A stretch of 64,000 nt of DNA from CAVUEG01 sp963740525. Its GTDB lineage: Bacteria; Actinomycetota; Actinomycetes; Propionibacteriales; Nocardioidaceae. A program made the position numbers and the translations under genes. The notes beneath the pieces were generated by a model. It had not been told where the DNA came from. It ran no database searches and saw only the letters and a list, made by a program, of their open reading frames with translations. This document shows positions 8,654-18,293 of this stretch, in pieces; position 1 is the first letter of the stretch; every line of letters begins with the position of its first letter. The stretch lies in NCBI GenBank assembly GCA_963740525.1, contig CAVUEG010000006.1, positions 868,001 to 932,000 on the forward strand, read 5' to 3'.

Positions 8654-9296
8654 ATGCAGATCCACGTCGCGGACCACCCGCTCATCGCCCACAAGCTGAC
8701 GACGTTGCGCGACCAGGACACCGACTCGCCGACGTTCCGCCGCCTGGCAGATGAGCTGGTGACCCTGCTGGCCTATGAGGCGACCAGGGACGTCCGCGTG
8801 GAGACGGTGCCGGATCACCACCCCGGTGGCCGAGACCGAGGGGACGCGGCTGGCAGCGCCGAAGCCGCTGGTCGTGCCGATCCTGCGCGCCGGGCTCGGC
8901 ATGCTCGACGGCATGATGCGGCTGCTCCCCACGGCCGAGGTCGGGTTCCTCGGAATGGTCCGCAACGAGGAGACCCTCGAGGCGAGCACGTACGCCGAGC
9001 GACTCCCCGACGACCTGTCCGGACGCCAGTGCTACGTCCTCGACCCGATGCTCGCCACCGGGGGCACGCTGGCCGCCGCGATCAAGTTCCTCGTCGACCG
9101 CGGCGCGGACCACATCACCGCGATCTGCCTGCTGACCGCCCCCGAGGGGTGCGCCAGGCTCGAGCGCGACCTCGAGGGCCTGGACGTGCCGGTCACCGTG
9201 GTCACCGCGGGCATGGACGAGCGTCTCAACGAGAAGGGGTACATCGTCCCCGGTCTCGGCGACGCAGGAGACAGGTTGTACGGCGTCGTCGGCTGA
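8654..9296 (+). pseudogene. upp: uracil phosphoribosyltransferase, single-base frameshift
   Basis: Upp makes UMP from uracil and PRPP. Frame one gives a normal N-terminus (M-Q-I-H-V-A-D-H-P-L-I-A-H-K-L to R-D-V-R-V-E-T-V). At 8810-8811 one extra C shifts the frame, and the rest of the protein continues in the next frame from R-I-T-T-P-V-A-E-T-E through P-I-L-R-A-G-L-G-M, the PRPP loop D-P-M-L-A-T-G-G-T and the C-terminal G-Y-I-V-P-G-L-G-D-A-G-D-R. Removing that one base restores about 213 residues with every catalytic motif present. This is either a sequencing or assembly error or a very recent inactivation. The ATG at 8654 matches the family N-terminus. It is divergent from the TadA-associated gene. 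Confidence 0.85.
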
Positions 9297-9322
9297 CGCC
9301 GGCGCAAGTAGCCGCTGTCAGC

Positions 9323-9493
9323 TCAGAACGAGAAGACCTGCACCGTGCCGGTGGCGATCAGGATCAGCAGGATCAGCACCAGAATGCCGAGCACGGCGTA
9401 GCCGACGCTCTTGCTGCGCATGTCGTCGTCTGACTCTGGTGCCTCGTAGCGGTGGCCGTCGGGCCGGAACAGCGGTTCTTCGTTGTCAGGCAT
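9323..9493 (-). CDS. small single-pass membrane protein (56 aa)
   Basis: A 56-aa reading frame. Residues 1-28 are polar and acidic (M-P-D-N-E-E-P-L-F-R, then P-E-S-D-D-D). Residues 30-50 form one hydrophobic helix (G-Y-A-V-L-G-I-L-V-L-I-L-L-I-L-I-A), followed by a short tail ending V-F-S-F. GGAGG lies about 10 nt before the ATG at 9493, a good Shine-Dalgarno. It sits between upp (convergent) and pntB, about 110 bp downstream of the pntB stop on the same strand, and could be co-transcribed with the transhydrogenase genes. No function is known. Confidence 0.65.
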   Translation of the reverse strand: MPDNEEPLFRPDGHRYEAPESDDDMRSKSVGYAVLGILVLILLILIATGTVQVFSF

Positions 9494-9604
9494 CTTGTCA
9501 GGACCTCCGGGCGTAGATGAGGCTGCAGGGTCCCTCCCGCAAGGCCCACCCTATCCGGATTTCGAACCTTCCGCCGTGTGACGTAGCCGACCCGTACGGA
9601 CCAG

Positions 9605-10983
<1,379 letters not shown>

Positions 10984-10987
<4 letters not shown>

Positions 10988-11301
10988 GCGGCACCGCCCT
11001 TGCCCTCGGTGGTGACCTTCGACTTCTTGCGCGTGAACATCTGCAACATCCGGTCCGTCACGACGAAGCCACCGACCATGTTGACGGCGGCGAGCACGAT
11101 CGCGATCAACCCGACGGTCAGCGCCAGCGCGTTGTCGGTCTGCCCGGTCACCAGGATCGCGCCGAGCAGGATGATCCCGTGGATCGCGTTGGCTCCGGAC
11201 ATCAGCGGGGTGTGCAGCGTCGAGGACACCTTGGCGATGACCTCGATGCCGACGAACACGCTGAGCACGAAGATCGTCAGCCAGACGATCGGCTCACTCA
11301 T
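10984..11301 (-). CDS. pntAb: NAD(P) transhydrogenase subunit alpha part 2 (membrane)
   Basis: A 105-aa hydrophobic subunit carrying the three or four transmembrane helices that in E. coli form the C-terminus of PntA. Characteristic segments are V-I-A-K-V-S-S-T-L-H-T-P-L-M-S-G-A-N-A-I-H-G-I, the conserved domain II motif, and N-M-V-G-G-F-V-V-T-D-R-M-L-Q-M-F at the cytoplasmic end. It overlaps both neighbours by 4 nt (pntA stop and pntB start), so the three proteins are probably translated in fixed ratio. Together with pntA and pntB it completes the enzyme in the inner membrane. Confidence 0.95.
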
Positions 11302-12449
11302 GCGGGATCTCCTTCGGAGGGTGCGTCGACTCGTTCGACCAGGGACGGGTGGACGATCTGGCCGTCGCGAGTCACACAGGACCCGGCGACGATCTCGTCC
11401 TCGAAGTCGGGGGCGAACACGCCCGGCTCGTCCCCGCCGGAGGTCATCAGCGTGAGGAGGTTGACGATGTTCTGCGCGTAGAGCCGTGAAGCCGGCCCCG
11501 GCATCTGTGAAGGAACGTTCGCGCCACCCCAGACCTGGGCGTTCCCGATCCGGACCACCTGCCCGGGCTGCGAGCCCTCGACGTTGCCACCGGACTCGGC
11601 GGCGAGGTCGACCACCACCGAGCCGGGCTTCATCTGCTCCACCATCTGCGAGGTGACCAGCATCGGCGCCTGGCGTCCGGGGACGGCGGCGGTGGTGATC
11701 AGGGCGTCGGCGTCGGCGATGTACGGCGCCAGCAGGTCGCGCTGCCTGGCGGCTCGGTCCTCGGTCATCTCGCGGGCGTAGCCGCCGGAGCCTTCGAGGG
11801 TCTCGAGCTCGAGCTCGATGGCCTGCGCTCCCATCGAGCGGATCTCCTCAGCGGCGGCCGCACGCACGTCGTACGCCTTGACGACGGCACCGAGGCGCTT
11901 CGTGGTGGCGATGGCCTGGAGTCCGGCGACGCCCGCGCCCAGGACCACGACCTCGGCAGGGGGCACGGTGCCGGCGGCGGTCATGTTCAGCGGCAGGAAG
12001 CGGCGCAGCAGTCCGGCGGCGACGATCGCGCAGCGGTACCCCGACACGAGGGCCTGGGAGGAGAGCGCGTCCATGGACTGGGCGCGGGAGATCCGCGGGA
12101 CGAGCTCCATGGCGAATGAGGTGATGCCGCAGTCGCGCAGGTTGGCGACCACCTCCGGCTGCTGGTGCACGGGCAGGAAGGAGATGGTCGAGACGCCGGC
12201 TCGCAGACGGCGAACCACGTCCGTGGGCAACGGCTGCACCGAGACCACGACCTCGGCCTCATCCAGGGCACCCGGGTCGACGGTGGCGCCCGCGGTGAGA
12301 TAGTCGTCGTCGTCGAACAGCGCACCCTCACCCGCGCCCGGCTCGATGGCGATGTCGTACCCGAGAGCGGTCAGCTTGCCGACCAGTTCGGGCACCATGG
12401 CGACGCGGGTTTCTCCCTCACGTTGCTCCTTGGCTACTGCGATCCTCAC
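11298..12449 (-). CDS. pntA: NAD(P) transhydrogenase subunit alpha part 1 (NAD-binding)
   Basis: A 383-aa soluble domain I that binds NAD(H). The N-terminus R-I-A-V-A-K-E-Q-R-E-G-E-T-R-V-A-M-V-P is the alanine dehydrogenase/PNT signature. The Rossmann motif V-V-V-L-G-A-G-V-A-G-L-Q-A-I lies near 170, with the following acidic strand end A-Y-D-V-R. The mobile-loop region around A-R-E-M-T-E is also present. It ends before the membrane helices, which are encoded by the next gene. It is first of the pntA-pntAb-pntB unit, and its promoter should lie within the 87 bp upstream (12450-12536). Confidence 0.95.
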   Translation of the reverse strand: MRIAVAKEQREGETRVAMVPELVGKLTALGYDIAIEPGAGEGALFDDDDYLTAGATVDPGALDEAEVVVSVQPLPTDVVRRLRAGVSTISFLPVHQQPEVVANLRDCGITSFAMELVPRISRAQSMDALSSQALVSGYRCAIVAAGLLRRFLPLNMTAAGTVPPAEVVVLGAGVAGLQAIATTKRLGAVVKAYDVRAAAAEEIRSMGAQAIELELETLEGSGGYAREMTEDRAARQRDLLAPYIADADALITTAAVPGRQAPMLVTSQMVEQMKPGSVVVDLAAESGGNVEGSQPGQVVRIGNAQVWGGANVPSQMPGPASRLYAQNIVNLLTLMTSGGDEPGVFAPDFEDEIVAGSCVTRDGQIVHPSLVERVDAPSEGDPA

Positions 12450-12536
12450 GCAGGCAACCTAGGGCACGCCCCGCACCTCGGCCAGTATTTGAGAGACCAG
12501 TCTCATTTGCGGCGGGTCGGCCTTCGCCGGATCGCC

Positions 12537-13247
12537 CTAGCGATACTCGGGATTCTCGAAGTCGAACCGCGCGCCCGCATCCCACGCCGAGCGTTGGTTC
12601 CCCTGGGCCGGGATCCCGCCGGCGTCCTTGAGCAGCTTCGCGAGATGCATCAGGTTCCAGGTCATGAAGGTGGTGTTGCGGTTGGTGAAGTCGTTGTCGG
12701 GCCCCCCGCTCCCCGGGTCGAGGTACGACGGCCCCGGTCCCGCCTCGCCGATCCACCCGGCGTCCGCCTGAGGCGGGATCGTGTAGCCGATGTGCTGGAG
12801 CGAGTAGAGGACGTTCTGGGCACAGTGCTTGATGCCGTCCTCGTTGCCGGTGATCAGGCACCCGGCCACCCGGCCGTAGTAGGAGTACTGCCCGGCCTCG
12901 TTCAGGTCGCCCGAGCCGCCGTACAGCCGTTCGATGACCCGCTTCATGACGCTGGAGTTGTCCCCCAGCCAGATCGGGCCGGCCAGCACCAGGATGTCGC
13001 AGGCCATCACCTGCTCATGGATTCCGGGCCAGGCGTCGCGCTCCCAGCCGTGCTCGGTCATGTCGGTGTATACCCCGGTGGCGATGTCGTGGTCGACGGC
13101 CCGAACCACCTCGACCTGGACACCGTTCTTGAACATGATCGCCGCGCTCGCGTCGACCAGTCCCTCCGTGTGGCTCACCTCGGGCGAGCGCTTGAGGGTG
13201 CAGTTGATGAACATGGCCCGCAGGCCGGAGAAGTCGGACTCGCTCAT
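12537..13247 (-). CDS. NAD(P)H-dependent oxidoreductase, flavodoxin-like
   Basis: A 236-aa flavodoxin-fold protein. The N-terminal strand R-A-M-F-I-N-C-T-L-K-R-S-P-E-V-S-H-T-E-G is an FMN phosphate-binding loop of the NADPH-dependent FMN reductase type. C-D-I-L-V-L-A-G-P-I-W-L-G-D is the second FMN-contact loop, and G-C-L-I-T-G-N-E-D-G the third. It probably reduces flavins or quinones in the cytoplasm, but the exact substrate is unknown. The ATG at 13247 is preferred over an ATG 60 nt upstream because the upstream residues are outside the fold. It is divergent from a GNAT gene with about 85 bp between starts. Confidence 0.8.
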   Translation of the reverse strand: MSESDFSGLRAMFINCTLKRSPEVSHTEGLVDASAAIMFKNGVQVEVVRAVDHDIATGVYTDMTEHGWERDAWPGIHEQVMACDILVLAGPIWLGDNSSVMKRVIERLYGGSGDLNEAGQYSYYGRVAGCLITGNEDGIKHCAQNVLYSLQHIGYTIPPQADAGWIGEAGPGPSYLDPGSGGPDNDFTNRNTTFMTWNLMHLAKLLKDAGGIPAQGNQRSAWDAGARFDFENPEYR

Positions 13248-13333
13248 GCTCCGACTCTCGTACTTCAACGGGCCTCCAGCAAGGGCAGTCCGACCCTTGC
13301 CACCCACCCGGTCGGGGGAACATGCTCCGGTTC

Positions 13334-14182
13334 ATGGAACGACACGACTACGTGCGCCACGGCGAGCTCGGCGAGGCTGAGTACCTCTACCAGTGGTACG
13401 AGCTGACCGACGACTCCTCACGCCAGCGGCTGGGCATGACGGCCACCCGGCTCGGCGGCGGCGTGGTGACGGTCATGGCCAACGACCCGACCGGTGGGTT
13501 CTTCAGCAGGGCGCTCGGGCTGGGGATCGACCGACCGCTCACCCAGGACGTGCTCGACGAGGCCTTCGCCTTCGCCGTCGACCACGGGGGCTCGACCCTG
13601 CTGATCCAGGTCTCCCCCGAGGCCAGCCCGGACACCCACGACGAGCTGCTGGCGCTCAACGGCTGCACCCCCAGCATGGCGTGGGCCAAGTTCGTCGGCT
13701 ACCAGGTCGAGCCCCCCGACGTGGCCACCGACCTGCGGGTCCAGGCACTCGGAGCGGAGCACGGCGAGCGTTTCGCCGAGATCATGGCTGAGGGGTTCTC
13801 AATGCCCACCGAGGGCGGTCTGCCAGAGTGGTTCGCCCAGATGCCGACGTGGGAGCCACCCCTGGTGACGACGTACGGCGCCTTCGACGGTGACGACCTG
13901 GTCGCCACGGCCATGCTCGTGGCGGCGAACGGTATCGGGAGCCTGTGCGGAGCGGTGACGCTGGAGTCCCATCGTGGTCGGGGAGCACAGGGCGCCCTGA
14001 TGGCGCGCCGGATCCGAGACTCGCACGAGCGCGGCTGCCCGTGGCTGACCACCGAGACGTGGACGGAGACGCCGGAGAACCCCAACCCGTCGCTGCACAA
14101 CATGCGACGGATGGGGTTCACCGAGCTCTACGAGCGACGCAACTGGATCTGGCGGGTGCCGGAGCCACTCCGGGCTCCCTAG
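13334..14182 (+). CDS. GNAT family N-acetyltransferase
   Basis: A protein of about 282 aa with two GNAT-like halves. The C-terminal half has the acetyl-CoA loop E-S-H-R-G-R-G-A-Q-G-A-L-M, followed by T-T-E-T-W and a final N-P-S-L-H-N-M-R-R-M-G-F-T-E-L-Y, typical of GNATs acting on small metabolites. The N-terminal half is a degenerate repeat (M-T-A-T-R-L-G-G-G-V-V-T). Either the ATG at 13334 or one at 13322 could start it. ACATGCT 7 nt before 13334 resembles a -10 box of a leaderless mRNA. It converges on the sugar permease gene. The substrate is unknown. Confidence 0.75.
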   Translation: MERHDYVRHGELGEAEYLYQWYELTDDSSRQRLGMTATRLGGGVVTVMANDPTGGFFSRALGLGIDRPLTQDVLDEAFAFAVDHGGSTLLIQVSPEASPDTHDELLALNGCTPSMAWAKFVGYQVEPPDVATDLRVQALGAEHGERFAEIMAEGFSMPTEGGLPEWFAQMPTWEPPLVTTYGAFDGDDLVATAMLVAANGIGSLCGAVTLESHRGRGAQGALMARRIRDSHERGCPWLTTETWTETPENPNPSLHNMRRMGFTELYERRNWIWRVPEPLRAP

Positions 14183-14203
14183 CCGGACGGGCGCGCCGTC
14201 TCG

Positions 14204-15472
14204 CTACGAGGGTTTCGTCCCGGCCGTGTGCTGGTGCTCGATCTCGGCCAGGAGCTCATCAGGCGGGGGTGGCGTGTTCTCCTCGGCCTCCGCTCCGGCG
14301 CCGCCACCGGCGGCCGTGCGCTTCTTGTTCCACACGTCGAAGGCGACGGCGCCGAGCAGCACCAAGCCCTTGATCGACTGCTGCCAGTCGATCGAGACGC
14401 CCATCAGCGACATGCCGTTGTTGAGGACGCCCATCACCAGACCACCGATGATCGCGCCGATCACCGTGCCGACGCCGCCCGTCACGGCCGCGCCACCGAT
14501 GAATGAGGCGGCGATCGCGTCGAGCTCGAAGTTCACGCCGGCCTTGGGGTTGGCGGCGGTGAGGCGGGCCGTGGTCACGAGACCTGCCAGACCGGCCAGG
14601 AGACCCATGTTGGTCATCACGAGGAAGTCGACGCGCCGGGTGTTCACCCCCGACATGTTGGCCGCGTCGACGTTGCCGCCGATCGCGTAGACGTGCCGGC
14701 CGAAGACGGTGCGCGACATGATGAAGGTGTAGATCCCGATCAGCGCGAAGAGGATCAGGCCGACGATCGGCAGGCCGCGCGCGTCGGCCAGCAGGTAGGT
14801 GAACTGGATGATGACCGCGCCGAGCACGACCTGCTTGAGCACGAACAGCGGGAAGGGCAGGACCTCGAAGTTGTAGCGCTTGGACGCCGCGCGCTTGCGG
14901 AAGTCGAGGAACACCATGATCGCGACGCCCGCGATGCCCATCAGCATCGTCAGGTTGTGCAGGTCGGTGTCTGGCCCGATCTCGGGCAGGAAGCCGTTGC
15001 CGATCTTCTTGAAGTTGTCGGGCAGGCCGCCGACCGTCGCCCCCTCGAGCACGACCAGCGTGAGGCCGCGGAACAGCAGCATGCTGGCCAGGGTCACGAT
15101 GAACGCCGGGATGCCGACGTACGCCACCCAGAACCCGTGCCACGCACCGATGAGCGCACCGAGCGCCAGGCAGAGCAGGACGGCGAGGAACCACGGCACG
15201 TCGTACTTGGTCATCATGATCGCGCCGGCGGCGCCGACGAAGGCTGCGACCGAGCCGACCGACAGGTCGATGTGGCGGGCCACGATCACGATCACCATGC
15301 CGATGGCGAGGATCAGGATCTGGGCGTTCTGCACGACCAGGTTGGAGACGTTGAGCGGCTTGAGCAGCACGCCGTCCGTCGTGATCTGGAACAGCAGGAC
15401 GATCGCCGCGAGGGCGATGATCATGCCGTACTGGCGGATGTTGCCGCGCAGGATGTTCGTCAGCGTGCTCAT
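14204..15472 (-). CDS. mmsB: multiple-sugar ABC transporter permease (GguB/MmsB type)
   Basis: A 422-aa inner-membrane permease. It has about ten hydrophobic helices, the conserved A-R-H-I-D-L-S-V-G-S-V-A-A-F motif of the BPD_transp_2 (ribose/xylose/galactose) family, V-G-I-P-A-F-I-V-T-L, and F-G-R-H-V-Y-A-I-G-G-N before the coupling region. The polar C-terminal tail (E-A-E-E-N-T-P-P-P-P-D) is cytoplasmic. The 400+ residue length fits GguB rather than RbsC. Its ATG overlaps the ATPase stop (TGATG). It is the last gene of the arabinose operon, so L-arabinose is the probable substrate; the GguAB-ChvE systems also carry galactose, xylose and glucose. Confidence 0.9.
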   Translation of the reverse strand: MSTLTNILRGNIRQYGMIIALAAIVLLFQITTDGVLLKPLNVSNLVVQNAQILILAIGMVIVIVARHIDLSVGSVAAFVGAAGAIMMTKYDVPWFLAVLLCLALGALIGAWHGFWVAYVGIPAFIVTLASMLLFRGLTLVVLEGATVGGLPDNFKKIGNGFLPEIGPDTDLHNLTMLMGIAGVAIMVFLDFRKRAASKRYNFEVLPFPLFVLKQVVLGAVIIQFTYLLADARGLPIVGLILFALIGIYTFIMSRTVFGRHVYAIGGNVDAANMSGVNTRRVDFLVMTNMGLLAGLAGLVTTARLTAANPKAGVNFELDAIAASFIGGAAVTGGVGTVIGAIIGGLVMGVLNNGMSLMGVSIDWQQSIKGLVLLGAVAFDVWNKKRTAAGGGAGAEAEENTPPPPDELLAEIEHQHTAGTKPS

Positions 15473-17011
15473 CAGTTCTCCTTGCGGGCGTGCGTGGTCA
15501 TGTGACGCATGAGGGATTCCTGGGTCGCGTCCTCACGGTCGAACTCGTGGGTGATGACGCCCTCGGCGAGGGTGTAGATCCGGTCGCAGAGGCCGAGGAG
15601 CTCCGGCAGCTCCGACGAGATCACCAGCACGCCCTTTCCCTCCCGCGCGAGCGATTGGATGATCCCGTAGATCTCGAACTTGGCGCCGACGTCGATGCCC
15701 CGGGTGGGCTCGTCGAGGATCAGCAGCCGCGGCTCGGTGTACATCCACTTGGACAGCACGACCTTCTGCTGGTTGCCGCCCGAGAGCTTGCGGACGCCCG
15801 CCGTGACGGTCGGTGCCTTGATGTTGAAGCTCTTGCGATAGCGCTCGGCGACCACGACCTCCTCGCGCTCGTCGACGATGAGCCCTTTGCGAAGCTTGTC
15901 TAGGGCGGCGGCGGAGATCGAGGTCTTGATGTCGTCGAGCAGGTTGAGGCCGAGACCCTTGCGGTCCTCGCTGACGTAGGCGATCCCGGCCTTGATCGCG
16001 TCGGTGACCGACTTGAGGTGCACCTCCGTGCCGTCGAGGCGCATGGTGCCCTGCGTACGGCTCCCGTACGAGCGGCCGAAGATGCTGCGCGCCAGCTCGG
16101 TGCGACCGGCACCCATCAGGCCGGCGATGCCGACGATCTCGCCGCGGCGGACCGACAGGTTGGCCTCGCGGATGACGACGCGGCTGTGGTCCTGGGGATG
16201 CATGACGGTCCAGTCGTGGACCTCGAAGAGCACATCGCCGATGGACGGGGTGTGGTCGGGGAAGCGGTGCTCGAGGTCGCGGCCGACCATGCCGCGGATG
16301 ATCCGGTCCTCGTCGACGTCGCCCGCGCGGACGTCGAGGGTCTCGATGGTGCGGCCGTCGCGGATGATCGTGATCGCGTCGGACATCTGCTCGATCTCGT
16401 TGAGCTTGTGGCTGATCATGATCGAGGTGATGCCCTTGCCCTGCAGGCCCTTCAGCAGGTCGAGCAGGTGGGAGGAGTCGTCGTCGTTGAGCGCGGCGGT
16501 CGGCTCGTCGAGGATGAGGAGCTTGACCTCCTTGCTGAGCGCCTTGGCGATCTCGACGAGCTGCTGCTTGCCGATGCCGAGGTGCTTGACCGCGGTCAGC
16601 GGGTTCTCGCGCAAGCCGACGCGGGCCATCAGCTCGATGGCGCGGTGGTTGGCCTCGTCCCAGCTGATCACGCCACGCTTCGACGGTCTCGTTGCCGAGG
16701 AAGATGTTCTCCGCGATCGAGAGCTCCGGGATCAGCGCGAGCTCCTGATGGATGATCACCACGCCCGCGGCCTCGCTCTGCCGGATGTTGCGAGAACGCG
16801 ACCGGCTGGCCGTCGAAGACGATCTCACCGTCGTAGGAGCCGTGCGGGTGGACGCCGCTCAGCACCTTCATCAGCGTCGACTTGCCGGCACCGTTCTCGC
16901 CGCAGATCGCGTGGATCGCGCCGCGCAGGACCGTGAGGTTGACGTCCGCGAGCGCAATGACGCCGGGGAACCCTTGGTGATGGAGCGCATCTGGAGGATC
17001 GGTTGGTTCAT
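15472..17011 (-). pseudogene. mmsA: multiple-sugar ABC transporter ATPase (GguA/MmsA type), three frameshifts
   Basis: A double-ABC ATPase of about 513 residues when restored. The intact last 399 codons (from a GTG at 16671) hold the first-domain signature and Walker B (L-I-L-D-E-P-T-A-A-L-N), the second ABC domain (L-S-G-G-N-Q-Q-K) and L-I-L-D-E-P-T-R-G-I-D. The first 113 codons are spread over three frames: M-N-Q-P-I-L-Q-M-R-S-I-T-K-G, then a T is missing near 16969; the Walker A G-E-N-G-A-G-K-S-T and M-K-V-L-S-G-V-H-P-H-G follow, with an extra base near 16790; I-I-H-Q-E-L-A-L and L-G-N-E-T-V follow, with an extra base at 16681. Each is a one-base change, so error or very recent decay are both possible. 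The gene sits between the binding-protein and permease genes. Confidence 0.85.
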
Positions 17012-17060
17012 GGGCACCGTCCGGTTCGGTGGTCGTTCCTGCGAAGGGACGGTGCCCCGT

Positions 17061-17096
17061 GTGGGTGTCCGGCCGACCGTCCGCCGGACACGCCCA
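17061..17096 (-). promoter_or_regulatory. intergenic hairpin between binding-protein and ATPase genes
   Basis: GTGTCCGGC (17065-17073) and GCCGGACAC (17083-17091) form a perfect 9-bp stem, extended by GTGGG/CCCAC with a bulge. No T-run follows. In this position such hairpins usually stabilise the upstream message or partly terminate, which gives more binding protein than ATPase and permease. That role is inferred. Confidence 0.5.
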
Positions 17097-17111
17097 CGTC
17101 GGACTGACAAA

Positions 17112-18182
17112 CTACTGGAGTTCGTCCTCGGCCTTGTAGTAGCCACTGTCGACCAGTTTGGCCTGGACGTCGGCCTTCGTCACCGGCACCGGGTCCAGCA
17201 GGTACGACGGCACGACCTTGACGCCGTTGTCGTAGGTCTCGGTGTCGTTGACCTCGGGCTTGTTGCCCGCGGCGATGGCCTTGATCATGTCCACGGTCAC
17301 CTTGGCGAGATCGCGGGTGTCCTTGAAGATCGTGGAGTACTGCTCGCCGGCCAAGATGGACTTGGTCGAAGCGAGCTCGGCGTCCTGACCGGTGACGACG
17401 GGAAGCGGCTTGTCGCCACTGCCGTAGCCGTTGGCCTTGAGCGCCGCGATGATGCCCAGGGAGAGGCCGTCGTACGGCGAGAGGACACCGTTGACGGTCT
17501 CGGTCGAGTAGGCGGACGTGAGGAGGTCCTCCATCCGCTTCTGGGCGGTGGCCGGGTCCCAACGAAGGATCGCGGCCTGCTCGAACTTGGTCTGGCCGGA
17601 GACGACCTTGATGTCACCGGAGTCGATCATCGGCTGCAGGATCGACATCGCGCCGTTCCAGAAGAACGTGGCGTTGTTGTCGTCCGGCGAGCCGGCGAAG
17701 AGCTCGACGTTGTACGGCGCGCTGCCACCTGCCTCGAGCCCGTCGACCAGGGACTGCGCCTGGAGGACGCCGACCTTGAAGTTGTCGAACGTCGTGTAGT
17801 AGTCCACGGCGTCGCTGTCACGGATCAGGCGGTCATAGGCGATCACCGGGATGTCGCTGTCCTTGGCCTGCTGGAGGACGTCACCGAGCGCGGTGCCGTC
17901 GATGGCCGCGATCACCAGGACGGAGTCACCCTTGGTGACCATGTTCTCCACCTGGGAGACCTGGGTCGGGATGTCGTCCTCGGCGTACTGCAGGTCGACC
18001 GAGTAGCCGGCCGCCTCGAGCTGCTTCTTGATGTTGTTGCCGTCGGCGATCCACCGTTCGGAGGACTTGGTCGGCATCGCGACGCCGATGGTCCCCTTGT
18101 CACTGCTGCTGCCGCCGCTGCTGCAGGCGGCGAGGCTGAGAGCCAGGGCGCCGGCGGCCAGCGTTGCGATGAGCTTTCGCAC
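17112..18182 (-). CDS. chvE: sugar-binding lipoprotein (ChvE-like)
   Basis: A 356-aa periplasmic-binding-type lipoprotein. Its signal peptide R-K-L-I-A-T-L-A-A-G-A-L-A-L-S ends in the lipobox L-A-A-C. A serine/glycine linker follows, then the type 1 sugar-binding fold: I-G-V-A-M-P-T-K-S-S-E-R-W, D-S-V-L-V-I-A-A-I-D-G-T-A-L, I-P-V-I-A-Y-D-R-L-I and the hinge region G-V-L-S-P-Y-D-G-L-S. The GTG at 18182 was chosen because it places R-K directly before the hydrophobic stretch and is preceded by GAAGGAGA. It should capture arabinose or related monosaccharides outside the membrane for the MmsAB-type transporter encoded downstream. Confidence 0.9.
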   Translation of the reverse strand: MRKLIATLAAGALALSLAACSSGGSSSDKGTIGVAMPTKSSERWIADGNNIKKQLEAAGYSVDLQYAEDDIPTQVSQVENMVTKGDSVLVIAAIDGTALGDVLQQAKDSDIPVIAYDRLIRDSDAVDYYTTFDNFKVGVLQAQSLVDGLEAGGSAPYNVELFAGSPDDNNATFFWNGAMSILQPMIDSGDIKVVSGQTKFEQAAILRWDPATAQKRMEDLLTSAYSTETVNGVLSPYDGLSLGIIAALKANGYGSGDKPLPVVTGQDAELASTKSILAGEQYSTIFKDTRDLAKVTVDMIKAIAAGNKPEVNDTETYDNGVKVVPSYLLDPVPVTKADVQAKLVDSGYYKAEDELQ

Positions 18183-18293
18183 TACTGTCTCCTTCGTGTG
18201 TCCGCCGGGTGGGTCCCGCCGGGTGGTGGGGTGCTGCTGTGCTGCTGTGTTGCCGTGGAGCCGTGTTGCTGTGGTGCAGTCCGTCAAGCCGGG

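Noticed and set aside
14204..17011. Ribose transporter RbsAC
   Set aside because: The long permease, the binding protein and the location after araA fit GguAB-ChvE better.
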